In this document: positions 45,323 to 58,928 of the stretch, in pieces | Position numbering within the stretch: the first letter of the stretch is position 1 | How the letters are laid out: each line of letters starts with the position of its first letter | Source: Terribacillus aidingensis | GTDB taxonomy: Bacteria; Bacillota; Bacilli; Bacillales; Amphibacillaceae | Direction of reading: 5' to 3' | DNA length: 64,000 nucleotides | Assembly: GCF_900215625.1 (NCBI RefSeq) | Contig: NZ_OBEK01000001.1 | Coordinates: forward strand, 620,001 to 684,000 | Made by a program: the position numbers and the translations under genes | The notes under the pieces: model-generated | What the model was told of the DNA's origin: nothing | Database searches by the model: none | Seen by the model: only the letters and a program-made list of their open reading frames with translations

Positions 45323-47509
45323 GTGAAACGTTTGTTCATTTTATTTTTGTCATCATTTTTTATCATCAGCTTTCAGGTGCCAGCACAGGCAGCAGAACAG
45401 CAGACAGTCATCGTAGAATTGGATGGCAATGCTGCTGATTACCGTGATTATGTAGAAATGCACTACCCATTTATAGAAGTGGTGGGAGAATTTGATACGC
45501 TGTTTCACGGGCTGGCGCTTCGTGCGACCGATGATCAATTACATGCATTGTCACAGCAAAGCCATTTACTGAACATACATCAAGTACATACGTATAAAGC
45601 GACAGCTAAGAAAGTCGATATACCTTTTGTCACAGAAGATTTTCTGGGCACCAAAACTGCAGGTGTGACTGGTAAGGGAATCAAAGTTGGCATAATTGAC
45701 ACTGGAATTGATTATAATCATCCTGATTTGAAAACCAACTTTAAAGGCGGTTTTGATGTGGTAGACTGGGATGAGGATCCGATGGAAACGCCGTCAGAAG
45801 AAGAAGGAGCTACCATTCACGGTACACATGTAGCTGGCATTATTGGAGCTAACGGGAATATGAAGGGAATTGCGCCTGATGCCGACATATATAGTTACCG
45901 GGCGCTAGGACCTGGAGGGACAGGTACATCGGTTCAAGTAATCGCTGCAATTGAAAAAGCAGTTGAAGATAAGATGGATATTATTAATCTTTCGCTTGGG
46001 AGTTCCGTAAATGGTCCTGATTGGCCAACAAGTTTAGCCGTAAATAAAGCAGTGGAGCTAGGTGTCAGTGTTGTAACCGCAAATGGCAATGAAGGACCAG
46101 CCAATTGGACAGTTGGGTCCCCAGCTACCGCTACAAAGGCCTTATCCGTAGGTGCAGTCACAACACCGCAAAAAACCGCTGTGTTATATGAACGCTTTTA
46201 CAAAAAAATGATTCCGATTCAGCCGCTTCAAGGAACAATTCCCTGGAAGCAGCGTCGCACGCTGCCTGTAATAGATGCTGGTACAGGTGAGCATAAGCTA
46301 AAGGATGCCTCCGGAAGCATCGTGCTGTTCAAACGCGGAAAGATACCTTTTGCGCAAAAAGCTCGCTTGGCTGAGCGTGCGAACGCTGCTGCGGTTTTAA
46401 TTTACAACGACCAGCCAGGACCATTGAATGCTTCGCTTGAAGATGGGGGGGACCCGATTACCATTCCTGTAGCTGCAGTTACCAAACAGGATGGGCAGTG
46501 GCTTTTGGAAAACCAAAAAACAGTGCAGTTAGCTGCAAAGCAAATAGAGCTGCAAAATCAAATGGCCGCATTCAGCTCCAGAGGCCCTGTTACGCGTAAC
46601 TGGGCAATCAAGCCCGAGATTGCTGCTCCTGGCGCCCCGGTTTGGAGTACGGTGCCCGATTCCAGCTACCAGGCACTGCAAGGAACTAGTATGGCAGCAC
46701 CATATGTAGCAGGAGCACTGGCGCTTGTTAAAGAAGCACATCCAGAATGGACGAACGAACAGCAAATTGGCGCACTGCTTACGACGGCACAGCCTTTGCT
46801 GCAGCCGGACGGAAGTCTTTATAAACCTATTGAACAAGGGATGGGCAAGATGCAGCCGGCGAAAGCAATCAAAGCCCCCGTTATTATTGAGAATCCACTG
46901 CTTCGCTTTGGGAAGATAGATACAAAGCAAAGATCCGAATATGAGCTGACAGTTTATAATGCAAGCAGCAAAAGACAGGCCGTTCGTTTTGACCAGCCGA
47001 AAGCGTCTGCCGGAATACGCTGGGAGCTGCCAATGCCGCGAGAATTAGCTCCGCAAGAGACGAAACGAATAAGAGTCGGCATTTCTGTCAATCCTGATAT
47101 TCAGACATCAGGTGTTCACCAAGGATATGTAACTGCTCATATTGGCGAACAAAATATAAAGCTGCCGTATTTATTTGTAGTAAAGCAAGCGGACAACCCG
47201 AAAGCAATGGGCTTAGAGATGGAATGGAAGCCATTGTCCAGACGAGGAGAATACCGTTATCAAATTTACCTGCCTGAAGGAGCGGCTTCTCTGCAAATCG
47301 ACTTGTATGATCCGAATACGCTGATCTACCAGAGGCGGCTGTTAACAGCGAAACAAGCAGAGCCAGGACTGCTGAAGGGGACAATGACGAAACAGAAAGC
47401 AGGCAGAGAAGGCGAGTACCTGGCATTAATCCAGCTTCGTACATTAGATGGAGAGCTAGTAAGTGCAGAACTGCCATTTTATTTGTCAGAGCAGATGCGG
47501 GTGAAATAG
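45323..47509 (+). CDS. Secreted subtilisin-family (S8) serine protease, Vpr-like
   Basis: The 728-residue preproprotein has a signal peptide ending near PAQA-AEQ (residues 22-24), an I9-type propeptide (about 25-95), and an S8 catalytic domain with Asp126 (VGIIDTGIDYNHP), His167 (IHGTHVAGIIG) and Ser456 (LQGTSMAAPYVAGAL). A protease-associated domain (about 300-400) is inserted before the catalytic Ser, as in Vpr-type subtilases; VLIYNDQPG is its core. About 200 residues of beta-rich C-terminal domain follow. The role is extracellular protein digestion. The start is GTG 45323 after AAGGGGGAG. It stands alone between mnaA and atp. Confidence 0.93.
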   Translation: MKRLFILFLSSFFIISFQVPAQAAEQQTVIVELDGNAADYRDYVEMHYPFIEVVGEFDTLFHGLALRATDDQLHALSQQSHLLNIHQVHTYKATAKKVDIPFVTEDFLGTKTAGVTGKGIKVGIIDTGIDYNHPDLKTNFKGGFDVVDWDEDPMETPSEEEGATIHGTHVAGIIGANGNMKGIAPDADIYSYRALGPGGTGTSVQVIAAIEKAVEDKMDIINLSLGSSVNGPDWPTSLAVNKAVELGVSVVTANGNEGPANWTVGSPATATKALSVGAVTTPQKTAVLYERFYKKMIPIQPLQGTIPWKQRRTLPVIDAGTGEHKLKDASGSIVLFKRGKIPFAQKARLAERANAAAVLIYNDQPGPLNASLEDGGDPITIPVAAVTKQDGQWLLENQKTVQLAAKQIELQNQMAAFSSRGPVTRNWAIKPEIAAPGAPVWSTVPDSSYQALQGTSMAAPYVAGALALVKEAHPEWTNEQQIGALLTTAQPLLQPDGSLYKPIEQGMGKMQPAKAIKAPVIIENPLLRFGKIDTKQRSEYELTVYNASSKRQAVRFDQPKASAGIRWELPMPRELAPQETKRIRVGISVNPDIQTSGVHQGYVTAHIGEQNIKLPYLFVVKQADNPKAMGLEMEWKPLSRRGEYRYQIYLPEGAASLQIDLYDPNTLIYQRRLLTAKQAEPGLLKGTMTKQKAGREGEYLALIQLRTLDGELVSAELPFYLSEQMRVK

Positions 47510-47578
47510 TACAGCCGAGTGAAGCATGTGTCACAAAATTGTCATATATAAAGTGTGGAATATCAGATATAATGATAG

Positions 47579-47617
47579 GGAAAGGCCTATGCGTTTAATA
47601 CGGGTAGACCTTTCCTT
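47579..47617 (+). terminator. Possible weak terminator after the protease gene
   Basis: GGAAAGG-CCTA pairs with TAGA-CCTTTCC across a 15-nt loop. The 3' end reads TTAACC, without a T-run, so intrinsic termination would be weak. Confidence 0.4.
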
Positions 47618-47695
47618 AACCACTTCTGTGGAAGCGTATCCAACGTTGTCGTGTAAGGTTTTTGTTAACTTTGTAAGTTATTTCACAATCTTGTA

Positions 47696-47725
47696 TTGAC
47701 ACTGTGAATAAGCCTATTGTATTCT
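47696..47725 (+). promoter_or_regulatory. Sigma-A promoter of the atp operon
   Basis: A consensus TTGACA (47696-47701), 18 bp and TATTCT (47720-47725), about 225 bp before atpI. The leader between 47735 and 47950 holds no feature I can name. Confidence 0.65.
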
Positions 47726-47950
47726 ATAACTTGCACATGGTAGATAATCTGCTTCAAGTGTGTGGCGTGGTTTGCGCGCAGCGCCCAGACAGAGCAGTAT
47801 ATGTACCGATGCAGAAGACTATAATGGTGGACAAGCAATTATATGTACTTTGTGGTTTGCAGGTCGATCCAAGAGCTTCACGAATTTACCGCTTTCCATA
47901 CATAAGTATAAGCAGTAAATGTACGTCTTACACGCATGGGAGTAATGAAT

Positions 47951-48322
47951 ATGCAGCAAGTCAATAAGATGATACATGCACGACAATGCAAATGGATGCT
48001 ATATTTACTGGCACTTTTGATGCTTGGAGCGGGTTTCACCCCGTACCAGCGCATTTTCCTCGGCTTGTTTCTTGGAGCTTCAGTCAGTTTTTTCTCCATG
48101 TGGCTTCTCCAACGGAAAGTCAGACAGTTCACTGAAGCTGTTGCATCACATGGCAGAATGCCTGCCTTAGGCACCTTTTCCCGCATGGCGGCGTCTGTGC
48201 TTGCAGTTATGCTCGCACTGCGTTTTGACGCTTATTTCCATCTTATCGCAGTAGTTATTGGTTTGGCTGCTGGCTACATCATTATCTTTATAGATAGTTT
48301 CTTCACGAGTTTAAAAGACTAG
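47951..48322 (+). CDS. atpI: ATP synthase protein I
   Basis: AtpI is a small membrane protein that helps assemble the c-ring of F-type ATP synthase. The product of about 123 residues has four hydrophobic segments, e.g. WMLYLLALLMLGAG and LIAVVIGLAAGYIIIFIDSFF. The start is set at ATG 47951, 8 nt after GGGAG; ATGs at 47936 and 47945 are at or too near that RBS. It opens the operon, 21 nt before atpB. Confidence 0.88.
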   Translation: MQQVNKMIHARQCKWMLYLLALLMLGAGFTPYQRIFLGLFLGASVSFFSMWLLQRKVRQFTEAVASHGRMPALGTFSRMAASVLAVMLALRFDAYFHLIAVVIGLAAGYIIIFIDSFFTSLKD

Positions 48323-48343
48323 TAAGGAAAGAGGTGAAATTAA

Positions 48344-49310
<967 letters not shown>

Positions 49311-49344
49311 TTCACCTATCGCAAGTACTCTCTATAATTTGAAT

Positions 49345-49387
49345 GAATGGCGAAATTCTATGTCTTGAATATTCGCCATTCTTTTTG
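49345..49387 (+). terminator. Terminator-like hairpin inside the atp operon
   Basis: GAATGGCGAA (49345-49354) pairs perfectly with TTCGCCATTC (49372-49381) and is followed by TTTTT. It lies between atpE and atpF, where it could reduce downstream transcription or protect the 3' end of an atpIBE transcript. Confidence 0.8.
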
Positions 49388-49440
49388 TAAAGCCCGAATG
49401 ATTGGGAAAATGACAGTTCAGCTCGAAAGGAGTGGCACAG

Positions 49441-49950
49441 TTGCAAACACTTACGATTGGTGCTGCAGTAGGTGGATTACCTATCGGTAGCATGTTAGTC
49501 CAACTAATCAGCTTTATCATCTTGCTTTTGCTTTTGAAAAAGTTCGCATGGAAACCATTACTGAAAGTCATGCAGGACCGTCAGGAGTACATATCGAACG
49601 AAATCGATATGGCAGAAGCAAGCCGCAAGGAAGCTGAAACAGCAGCAAAAACAGCTGCAGAAGAATTGAAACAAACACGTGCTGAAGCACAAGCTATTAT
49701 AGAAGAAGCAAGAAAAGCCGGGCAGCAGCAGGAAGAAAATATTATTGCTGCAGCACGCCGTGAATCAGAGCGCCTGAAAGAGGCCGCTGTGGAAGATATC
49801 GCAAATGAAAAAGAAAAAGCAATGCAAGCGTTGCAAGCACAAGTGGCAAGCCTTTCCGTTCAGATTGCAAGCAAGATCATCGAGAAGGAGATCTCTTCAG
49901 AAGATCAAGACAAGCTTATCAGTGAATATGTGAAAGAATTGGGGCGATAA
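49441..49950 (+). CDS. atpF: ATP synthase subunit b
   Basis: Subunit b is the peripheral stalk: one N-terminal membrane helix (SMLVQLISFIILLLLLKKF) and a long charged helix (about residues 40-155) that dimerises and binds delta. The product is 169 residues from TTG 49441, which lies 8 nt after AAAGGAG; GTG 49432 overlaps that RBS. It starts 130 nt after atpE, the only large gap in the operon, and this gap holds the hairpin. Confidence 0.95.
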   Translation: MQTLTIGAAVGGLPIGSMLVQLISFIILLLLLKKFAWKPLLKVMQDRQEYISNEIDMAEASRKEAETAAKTAAEELKQTRAEAQAIIEEARKAGQQQEENIIAAARRESERLKEAAVEDIANEKEKAMQALQAQVASLSVQIASKIIEKEISSEDQDKLISEYVKELGR

Positions 49951-49953
49951 GCC

Positions 49954-50499
49954 ATGCGTGATGTGACAATTGTAAAACGATACGCAGAAGCACTGTTCGA
50001 AGTGGCAGTAAATCGTGATATCGTCGAGAGCGTGCGATCCGAATTGCACACAGCGAAGCAAGTGGCACAGAACGATGCTGCTTTTGTCCGTTTCCTTTCA
50101 GAGCCGAAGATTGGCTTAGATAAGAAGAAGGCATTGATTGAAACAAGCTTCGCTGCTGGAAGCATCGAAGTGCGCAATACATTAAAGCTGTTATTGGATG
50201 CTGGACGAATCGATAGTATTCCCCAAGTTGCAGACAGCTTTCAAGCTTTGTATGACGAAAGCCAAGGCACTGCCCAGGCAACAGTTTATTCAGTACGTGA
50301 ACTTTCTGATATGGAGAAACAGACAGTAGCTGAGACATTTGCCCAAAAACTCGGCAAGAAATCTGTTTCTATAGATAACAAAGTTGATCCGACACTGCTA
50401 GGCGGTTTAAAAGTACGGATTGGCAATACAATCTACGACAGCACGATTAAAAACAAGCTGACACGTATCGAACGTAATTTAGTAAATGTGAGCAAATAA
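49954..50499 (+). CDS. atpH: ATP synthase subunit delta
   Basis: Delta links the F1 head to the b-subunit stalk. The 181-residue protein has VKRYAEALFEVAVN at the start, the helical N-terminal domain and the conserved end DPTLLGGLKVRIGNTIYDSTIKNKL. It starts 3 nt after the atpF stop, with the RBS (TTGGGGCGA) inside atpF. Confidence 0.96.
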   Translation: MRDVTIVKRYAEALFEVAVNRDIVESVRSELHTAKQVAQNDAAFVRFLSEPKIGLDKKKALIETSFAAGSIEVRNTLKLLLDAGRIDSIPQVADSFQALYDESQGTAQATVYSVRELSDMEKQTVAETFAQKLGKKSVSIDNKVDPTLLGGLKVRIGNTIYDSTIKNKLTRIERNLVNVSK

Positions 50500-50511
50500 G
50501 GATAGAGGTGA

Positions 50512-52023
<1,512 letters not shown>

Positions 52024-52061
52024 TGCTTTATAAATAACGGAATGCTGCACGTATTCCTTAG

Positions 52062-54364
<2,303 letters not shown>

Positions 54365-54393
54365 TAAGCAGCAATCATGTAATAGTAGGATAG

Positions 54394-54810
<417 letters not shown>

Positions 54811-54812
54811 TG

Positions 54813-54849
54813 AAAAAACAGCATTCCGACAAGGGATGCTGTTTTTTTA
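54813..54849 (+). terminator. Terminator of the atp operon
   Basis: AAAAAACAGCAT pairs with ATGCTGTTTTTT around an 11-nt loop, ending in T's. Confidence 0.93.
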
Positions 54850-55007
54850 TCCTAAGGTCTATTTCCTGGGCAATAATTATAGCAAATCAGGAAGATTACC
54901 GGTATAATTTGATGAAACGTGTTTAAAAGTACGGAAATTAGGATAACTAGGTATTATGTGACAAGAAAGTCAGCATATTTCTGCTTATCCGCTAAGGAGT
55001 GTAGCAT

Positions 55008-55241
55008 ATGTTTGCTGTATTAGGCCAGGATGCGATGCTTGGGATTGCTTCCCACATTGCTTTTATGGCACTTACATGGCGTATATTGATGGGGGTCAAT
55101 GTAGACGCATTAATAAAAAAAGGAAAAGTGTTTGAAGCGAGAATGCTAATTATCTTTTTGACTATTGTTATAGGTACAACGGTCAGCAATGTATTTCTTC
55201 AATTAGTAAGTTGGACGAAGCAGCTTCAGTACTTATTCTAG
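55008..55241 (+). CDS. ywzB: DUF1146 small membrane protein (YwzB)
   Basis: The 77-residue protein has two hydrophobic segments (LGIASHIAFMALTWRILMG and LIIFLTIVIGTTVSNVFLQ) separated by the basic loop VDALIKKGKVFEAR, the DUF1146 pattern. Function is unknown. It lies between atpC and ywmB as in B. subtilis. RBS AAGGAGTG lies about 8 nt before the ATG. Confidence 0.88.
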   Translation: MFAVLGQDAMLGIASHIAFMALTWRILMGVNVDALIKKGKVFEARMLIIFLTIVIGTTVSNVFLQLVSWTKQLQYLF

Positions 55242-55327
55242 CAGGCTAGACCGAGCAGATCCAGAACGATACTAGTAAGTAAGGTCAAACATCACTCCTA
55301 TTCATTCTATTAATCTAGCAGGCTCTG

Positions 55328-55366
55328 TATATGTAATCGTATTTGTGTTCATACTGTTCCTAACAA
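55328..55366 (+). promoter_or_regulatory. Forespore-type promoter candidate before ywmB, motif shared with spoIIR
   Basis: TTCATACTGTTCCTAACAA (55348-55366) lies 24 nt before ywmB. With GTATA near 55328 and an 18-bp spacer to CATACTG it fits a sigma-G-like promoter (GHATR, 17-18 bp, CATNNTA) except for the final base. Confidence 0.4.
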
Positions 55367-55390
55367 GACAGGGACAGGGGAGAAACAAAA

Positions 55391-56098
55391 ATGAAACATT
55401 ACCTCGCATTAATCGTAATTATATGTATGCTTATCGGTTATGGTATAGAGTCATATGCAGCAGAAACAGTGCAAGTTACAAAGGATGTTAATCGGATGTA
55501 CGATGTTTTGAAAAGTGAAGGAGCGGACCTGCTTCAGTATGAGGTTACGGTCCGAGAAGCTGTTTCACAGCACGAAATACAAGATGTTTTGACATTAATA
55601 GAGAAGCATGGACATATTTCCAAGGAAATTTCGGAAAATGCTGCAAAATTTGTGGTACATACCCCCCATAAACAATTTGCTGCTGTCGAACGTATATTGC
55701 TAGTAGTACCGACTGATAAGACGTATCAAGCGGAAATTGTTTATACTGTTTCCGGTTCAGAATGGACGGATAAGGCGCAAGCATTTGTCCAAGACTTGAC
55801 AGCTGAGGCAGAATCCCGATATTTCACGAGTAATGCAAAAAAATTCGCTTGTCTGAAAGCGGGTTTCGGTGATAAAATAAGCGAGGATATTTTGTTTCAG
55901 AATGTCATGAAAAAATTAGATGTTCAACAACTCACGAATATGAAAGATAATGTCTACACGACTACAACAGGGTATACAACACAATTGAAAGCCAGCCGTT
56001 CCTTAGCAGACAACATGAATGTCCAGCTTGCATTACATGAAGGGAATGGGCAATCAACAGTAACTGTAGGAACGCCTATCATAACGACTGAATATTAA
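55391..56098 (+). CDS. ywmB: YwmB-family secreted or membrane-anchored protein
   Basis: The 235-residue protein has an N-terminal signal segment (YLALIVIICMLIGYGIESYAA), then a globular part matching the YwmB family, whose structure is TATA-box-binding-protein-like. Function is unknown. It precedes murAA, as in B. subtilis, and starts after AGGGGAGAAA. The 33-nt gap to murAA suggests cotranscription. Confidence 0.85.
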   Translation: MKHYLALIVIICMLIGYGIESYAAETVQVTKDVNRMYDVLKSEGADLLQYEVTVREAVSQHEIQDVLTLIEKHGHISKEISENAAKFVVHTPHKQFAAVERILLVVPTDKTYQAEIVYTVSGSEWTDKAQAFVQDLTAEAESRYFTSNAKKFACLKAGFGDKISEDILFQNVMKKLDVQQLTNMKDNVYTTTTGYTTQLKASRSLADNMNVQLALHEGNGQSTVTVGTPIITTEY

Positions 56099-56131
56099 TA
56101 TAGTGAAATTGGACGCGGAGGAGAATGAAAC

Positions 56132-57436
56132 TTGGAAAAAATCATCGTCCGTGGTGGAAGGCAGCTGAAGGGATCTGTCAAGGTCGAAGGTGCGAAAAAT
56201 GCCGTACTGCCTGTCATCGCAGCAAGTATAGTTGCAAGTAGAGGGAAAAGTGTTATTCACAATGTTCCGGCTTTAGCCGATGTTTATACGATTAATGAAG
56301 TGCTGCGCAGCATGAATGCTGAGGTTAATTTCAGCGATGGTACAATCACTGTTGATGCAGCCAAGCCAATGACGACAGAAGCGCCTTTCGAGTATGTTCG
56401 GAAGATGCGTGCATCTGTGTTGGTACTCGGACCATTGCTGGCTCGTTTTGGTCATGCGAAAGTTGCATTGCCAGGCGGATGCGCAATTGGATCCAGACCT
56501 ATCGATCAGCACCTGAAAGGGTTCGAAGCGATGGGAGCAAAAGTGCAAGTAGGAAATGGCTATGTAGAATTACGTACAAAAGGCCGCCTGCAAGGTGCTA
56601 AAATCTATTTGGATGTACCAAGTGTCGGTGCGACAGAGAACATCATTATGGCTGCCGCATTGGCTGAAGGAACGACGATTCTGGAGAATTGCGCGAAAGA
56701 ACCGGAGATTGTCGATTTGGCTAACTACTTGAATAAGATGGGTGCCAAGATTGTCGGTGCCGGTACGGAAACAATCCGGATCGAAGGTGTCGAAGAATTA
56801 GTTGGTGCTGAGCATACAATGATTGGTGACCGCATTGAAGCGGGAACATTCATGGTTGCCGCAGCGATTACCAAGGGTGATGTCCTGATTGAAGGCGTGG
56901 AGATGGAGCATGTAAGTGCGCTTGCTGCCAAAATGGAAGAGATGGGTGTATCCATTAAAGAGAAAGCGAATGGAATTCATGTCATCGGTCCTGAAAAATT
57001 AACAGCAACGGATGTTAAAACATTGCCACACCCAGGATTCCCGACTGACATGCAATCGCAGATGATGGCATTGATGCTTTGTGCAGAAGGCACTAGCATT
57101 ATTACAGAAACTGTTTTCGAGAATCGTTTCATGCACGTGGAAGAATTCCGCCGCATGAATGCAAATATTAAGATTGAAGGTCGCAGCGTGATCATGGAAG
57201 GCCCGACCAATCTGCAAGGTGCTGAAGTTGCCGCAACAGACCTTCGTGCTGGAGCAGCTCTAATTCTAGCAGGATTAATTTCCGATGGTTATACACGCGT
57301 CACGGAACTGAAGCATTTGGATCGCGGATATGTCAATTTCCACGGAAAGCTTGCTATGCTGGGTGCGGAGATTGAGCGCGTTAATGACGAAGTTTTCGAA
57401 GAAGCAGCAGCAGCTGTAGAAGAAACAACATATTAA
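56132..57436 (+). CDS. murAA: UDP-N-acetylglucosamine 1-carboxyvinyltransferase MurAA
   Basis: This is the main MurA of the window's two, 434 residues, beginning [22 protein letters not shown] and with the fosfomycin-target Cys in [19 protein letters not shown]. The [11 protein letters not shown] segment and the C-terminal Ala/Glu-rich tail follow. The start is TTG 56132, about 8 nt after GGAGGAG. In B. subtilis spoIID follows murAA and its product is the essential isozyme; here the dpp operon follows after a terminator. Confidence 0.97.
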   Translation: MEKIIVRGGRQLKGSVKVEGAKNAVLPVIAASIVASRGKSVIHNVPALADVYTINEVLRSMNAEVNFSDGTITVDAAKPMTTEAPFEYVRKMRASVLVLGPLLARFGHAKVALPGGCAIGSRPIDQHLKGFEAMGAKVQVGNGYVELRTKGRLQGAKIYLDVPSVGATENIIMAAALAEGTTILENCAKEPEIVDLANYLNKMGAKIVGAGTETIRIEGVEELVGAEHTMIGDRIEAGTFMVAAAITKGDVLIEGVEMEHVSALAAKMEEMGVSIKEKANGIHVIGPEKLTATDVKTLPHPGFPTDMQSQMMALMLCAEGTSIITETVFENRFMHVEEFRRMNANIKIEGRSVIMEGPTNLQGAEVAATDLRAGAALILAGLISDGYTRVTELKHLDRGYVNFHGKLAMLGAEIERVNDEVFEEAAAAVEETTY

Positions 57437-57450
57437 AGGAAAATAGCAGT

Positions 57451-57480
57451 AAGCCTCTTAAAAAGGGGCTTATTTTTTTG
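57451..57480 (+). terminator. Terminator of ywmB-murAA
   Basis: AAGCCTC pairs with GGGGCTT (one G-T pair) around a 7-nt A/T loop, followed by ATTTTTTT. Confidence 0.8.
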
Positions 57481-57521
57481 GCTTTTGTAAGATAACCTTC
57501 CGCACAATAACGGAAACTGCC

Positions 57522-57550
57522 TTCCTAACCTAGATAGGCTGTGCTATAAT
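57522..57550 (+). promoter_or_regulatory. Extended -10 promoter of the dpp-ykf operon
   Basis: TTCCTA (57522-57527), 17 bp and a perfect TATAAT (57545-57550) with TG one base upstream. The leader to dppB would be about 430 nt; it holds no gene I can support besides an unsupported 40-codon frame. Confidence 0.6.
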
Positions 57551-57562
57551 AATTAGAAAATT
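57548..57562 (+). promoter_or_regulatory. CodY-box-like site at the dpp promoter
   Basis: AATAATTAGAAAATT matches 12 of 15 positions of the CodY consensus AATTTTCWGAAAATT, including the whole right half. It overlaps the -10 and start point, a repressing position. The B. subtilis dpp operon is a classic CodY target. Confidence 0.55.
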
Positions 57563-57775
57563 CACCAAATGCTGAAATTTAATGGAAGGGGGGTACATTC
57601 GGCAGCACATGCCAAGCATCCCAGCGTTATTAGATTATACATATGGCTGCAACCCTAGGCATACTAGTTGCAAACAGGGCGATTCTTGCTTGATGCGCGA
57701 TTAGCAGTCAGATACACAGATTCAAAGGAAAATAACAAAGTTACATGAAGAGGCTTATTTACTAGTAAAGATAAG

Positions 57776-57789
57776 TGAAAACGCTTCCA
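57776..57789 (+). promoter_or_regulatory. cre site in the dpp leader
   Basis: TGAAAACGCTTCCA fits the cre consensus TGWAANCGNTNWCA at all but one position at most. It lies about 215 bp after the promoter and 200 bp before dppB, where CcpA could block elongation, or act on an unrecognised second promoter. Confidence 0.6.
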
Positions 57790-57990
57790 ATTAGAACTAC
57801 ATGATGAGAAATTTCATGTTTCTGTGGTCAAAGCAACGAAATCAATCAAGAGATGGAAAGCAGGTTCCGCTTCCATCTAATACGCTGATGCAGCTAGATT
57901 TAAATCGTAAAAGAATAATTAAAGCAGCTTGCGTGCTTTGAGCAGATTGGCGCTCGCTGCATACGATCTTCCGTGAGGAGTGAGGAGCTT

Positions 57991-58926
57991 ATGGCGATTT
58001 ATCTAATTCGCCGATTTCTGATTATGATTGCAACAATCTTCGTAATTGCGACCATGACCTTCATCTTGATGCACAGTATACCTGGTAATCCATTCACAAC
58101 GCAGGATCGAAGTACGAGCGAAGCTGTCCAGGAAAACTTGAACGCCCATTATCACCTCGATGAACCGATGCTCACTCAATACGGTATTTGGCTCAAATCG
58201 TTGGTGACATTTGATTTTGGTCCATCTATCAAACAGCCGACCGAAACGGTAAATGATCTCCTGAGCAGAGGGTTTCCAATTTCAGCCGAGCTTGGGATGT
58301 GGACAATTATGATTGCACTATTATCTGGTATCACGTTAGGTGTGCTGGCAGCACTAAAGCATAATGGCATGATTGATTATATAGCGATGACACTAGCTGT
58401 GCTTGGTATCTCGGTGCCGAACTTTATTTTGGCTACCTTATTAATTCAGCAGCTTGCTGTTAATCTGCAGCTATTGCCCGCCGCGACTTGGTCTTCCCCT
58501 ATGCATATGATTATGCCGATTATTGCGCTGGCAACTGGTCCTACCGCGATTATTGCAAGACTGACAAGGTCCAGCATGCTGGAGGTATTAACACAAGACT
58601 ATATCAAAACGGCCCGTGCCAAAGGACTGTCACCAGCAAAGATTGTTATCAAGCATGCACTGCGCAATGCGCTAATGCCTGTTGTGACGATATTGGGAAC
58701 GCTTGTAGCGGCTATTCTTACAGGTACATTTGTAATTGAGCGGATTTTTGCGATTCCAGGAATGGGAAAGTATTTCGTAGAAAGCATCAATAACCGCGAT
58801 TACCCGGTCATTATGGGTACGACTGTATTTTACAGTGCTTTTCTTATCTTCATGCTGTTCTTAGTTGACATCGTTTACAGCATCCTGGATCCGCGTATTA
58901 AGCTGCACAAGAAAGGAGGCAGCTAA
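57991..58926 (+). CDS. dppB: Dipeptide/murein-peptide ABC transporter permease DppB
   Basis: The 311-residue protein is the first permease of an Opp/Dpp-type importer. It has six hydrophobic helices, starting YLIRRFLIMIATIFVIATMTF, the post-helix-1 SIPGNPFTTQ, and the permease EAA loop in YIKTARAKGLSPAKIVIKHALRNALMPV, which docks on the ATPase. The start is ATG 57991 after GTGAGGAGC; GTG 57973 upstream has no proper RBS. It is followed closely by dppC. Confidence 0.92.
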   Translation: MAIYLIRRFLIMIATIFVIATMTFILMHSIPGNPFTTQDRSTSEAVQENLNAHYHLDEPMLTQYGIWLKSLVTFDFGPSIKQPTETVNDLLSRGFPISAELGMWTIMIALLSGITLGVLAALKHNGMIDYIAMTLAVLGISVPNFILATLLIQQLAVNLQLLPAATWSSPMHMIMPIIALATGPTAIIARLTRSSMLEVLTQDYIKTARAKGLSPAKIVIKHALRNALMPVVTILGTLVAAILTGTFVIERIFAIPGMGKYFVESINNRDYPVIMGTTVFYSAFLIFMLFLVDIVYSILDPRIKLHKKGGS

Positions 58927-58928
58927 CG

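Noticed and set aside
47704-47967. 87-codon frame covering the atp leader
   Set aside because: Its first codons overlap the -10 region of the atp promoter, later ATGs have no RBS, and it runs into atpI in another frame. It could be a leader ORF only if a relative shows it conserved.
57575-57660. Possible T-box or other riboswitch in the dpp leader
   Set aside because: The leader is long, but no T-box motif (GGGTGGNACCGCG), no SAM- or glycine-type core and no terminator before dppB could be found.
57582-57704. 40-codon ORF in the dpp leader with a Cys-containing product
   Set aside because: The ATG has no Shine-Dalgarno before it, and the GGAAGGGGGG within it is too far from the next ATG. 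No family recognised.
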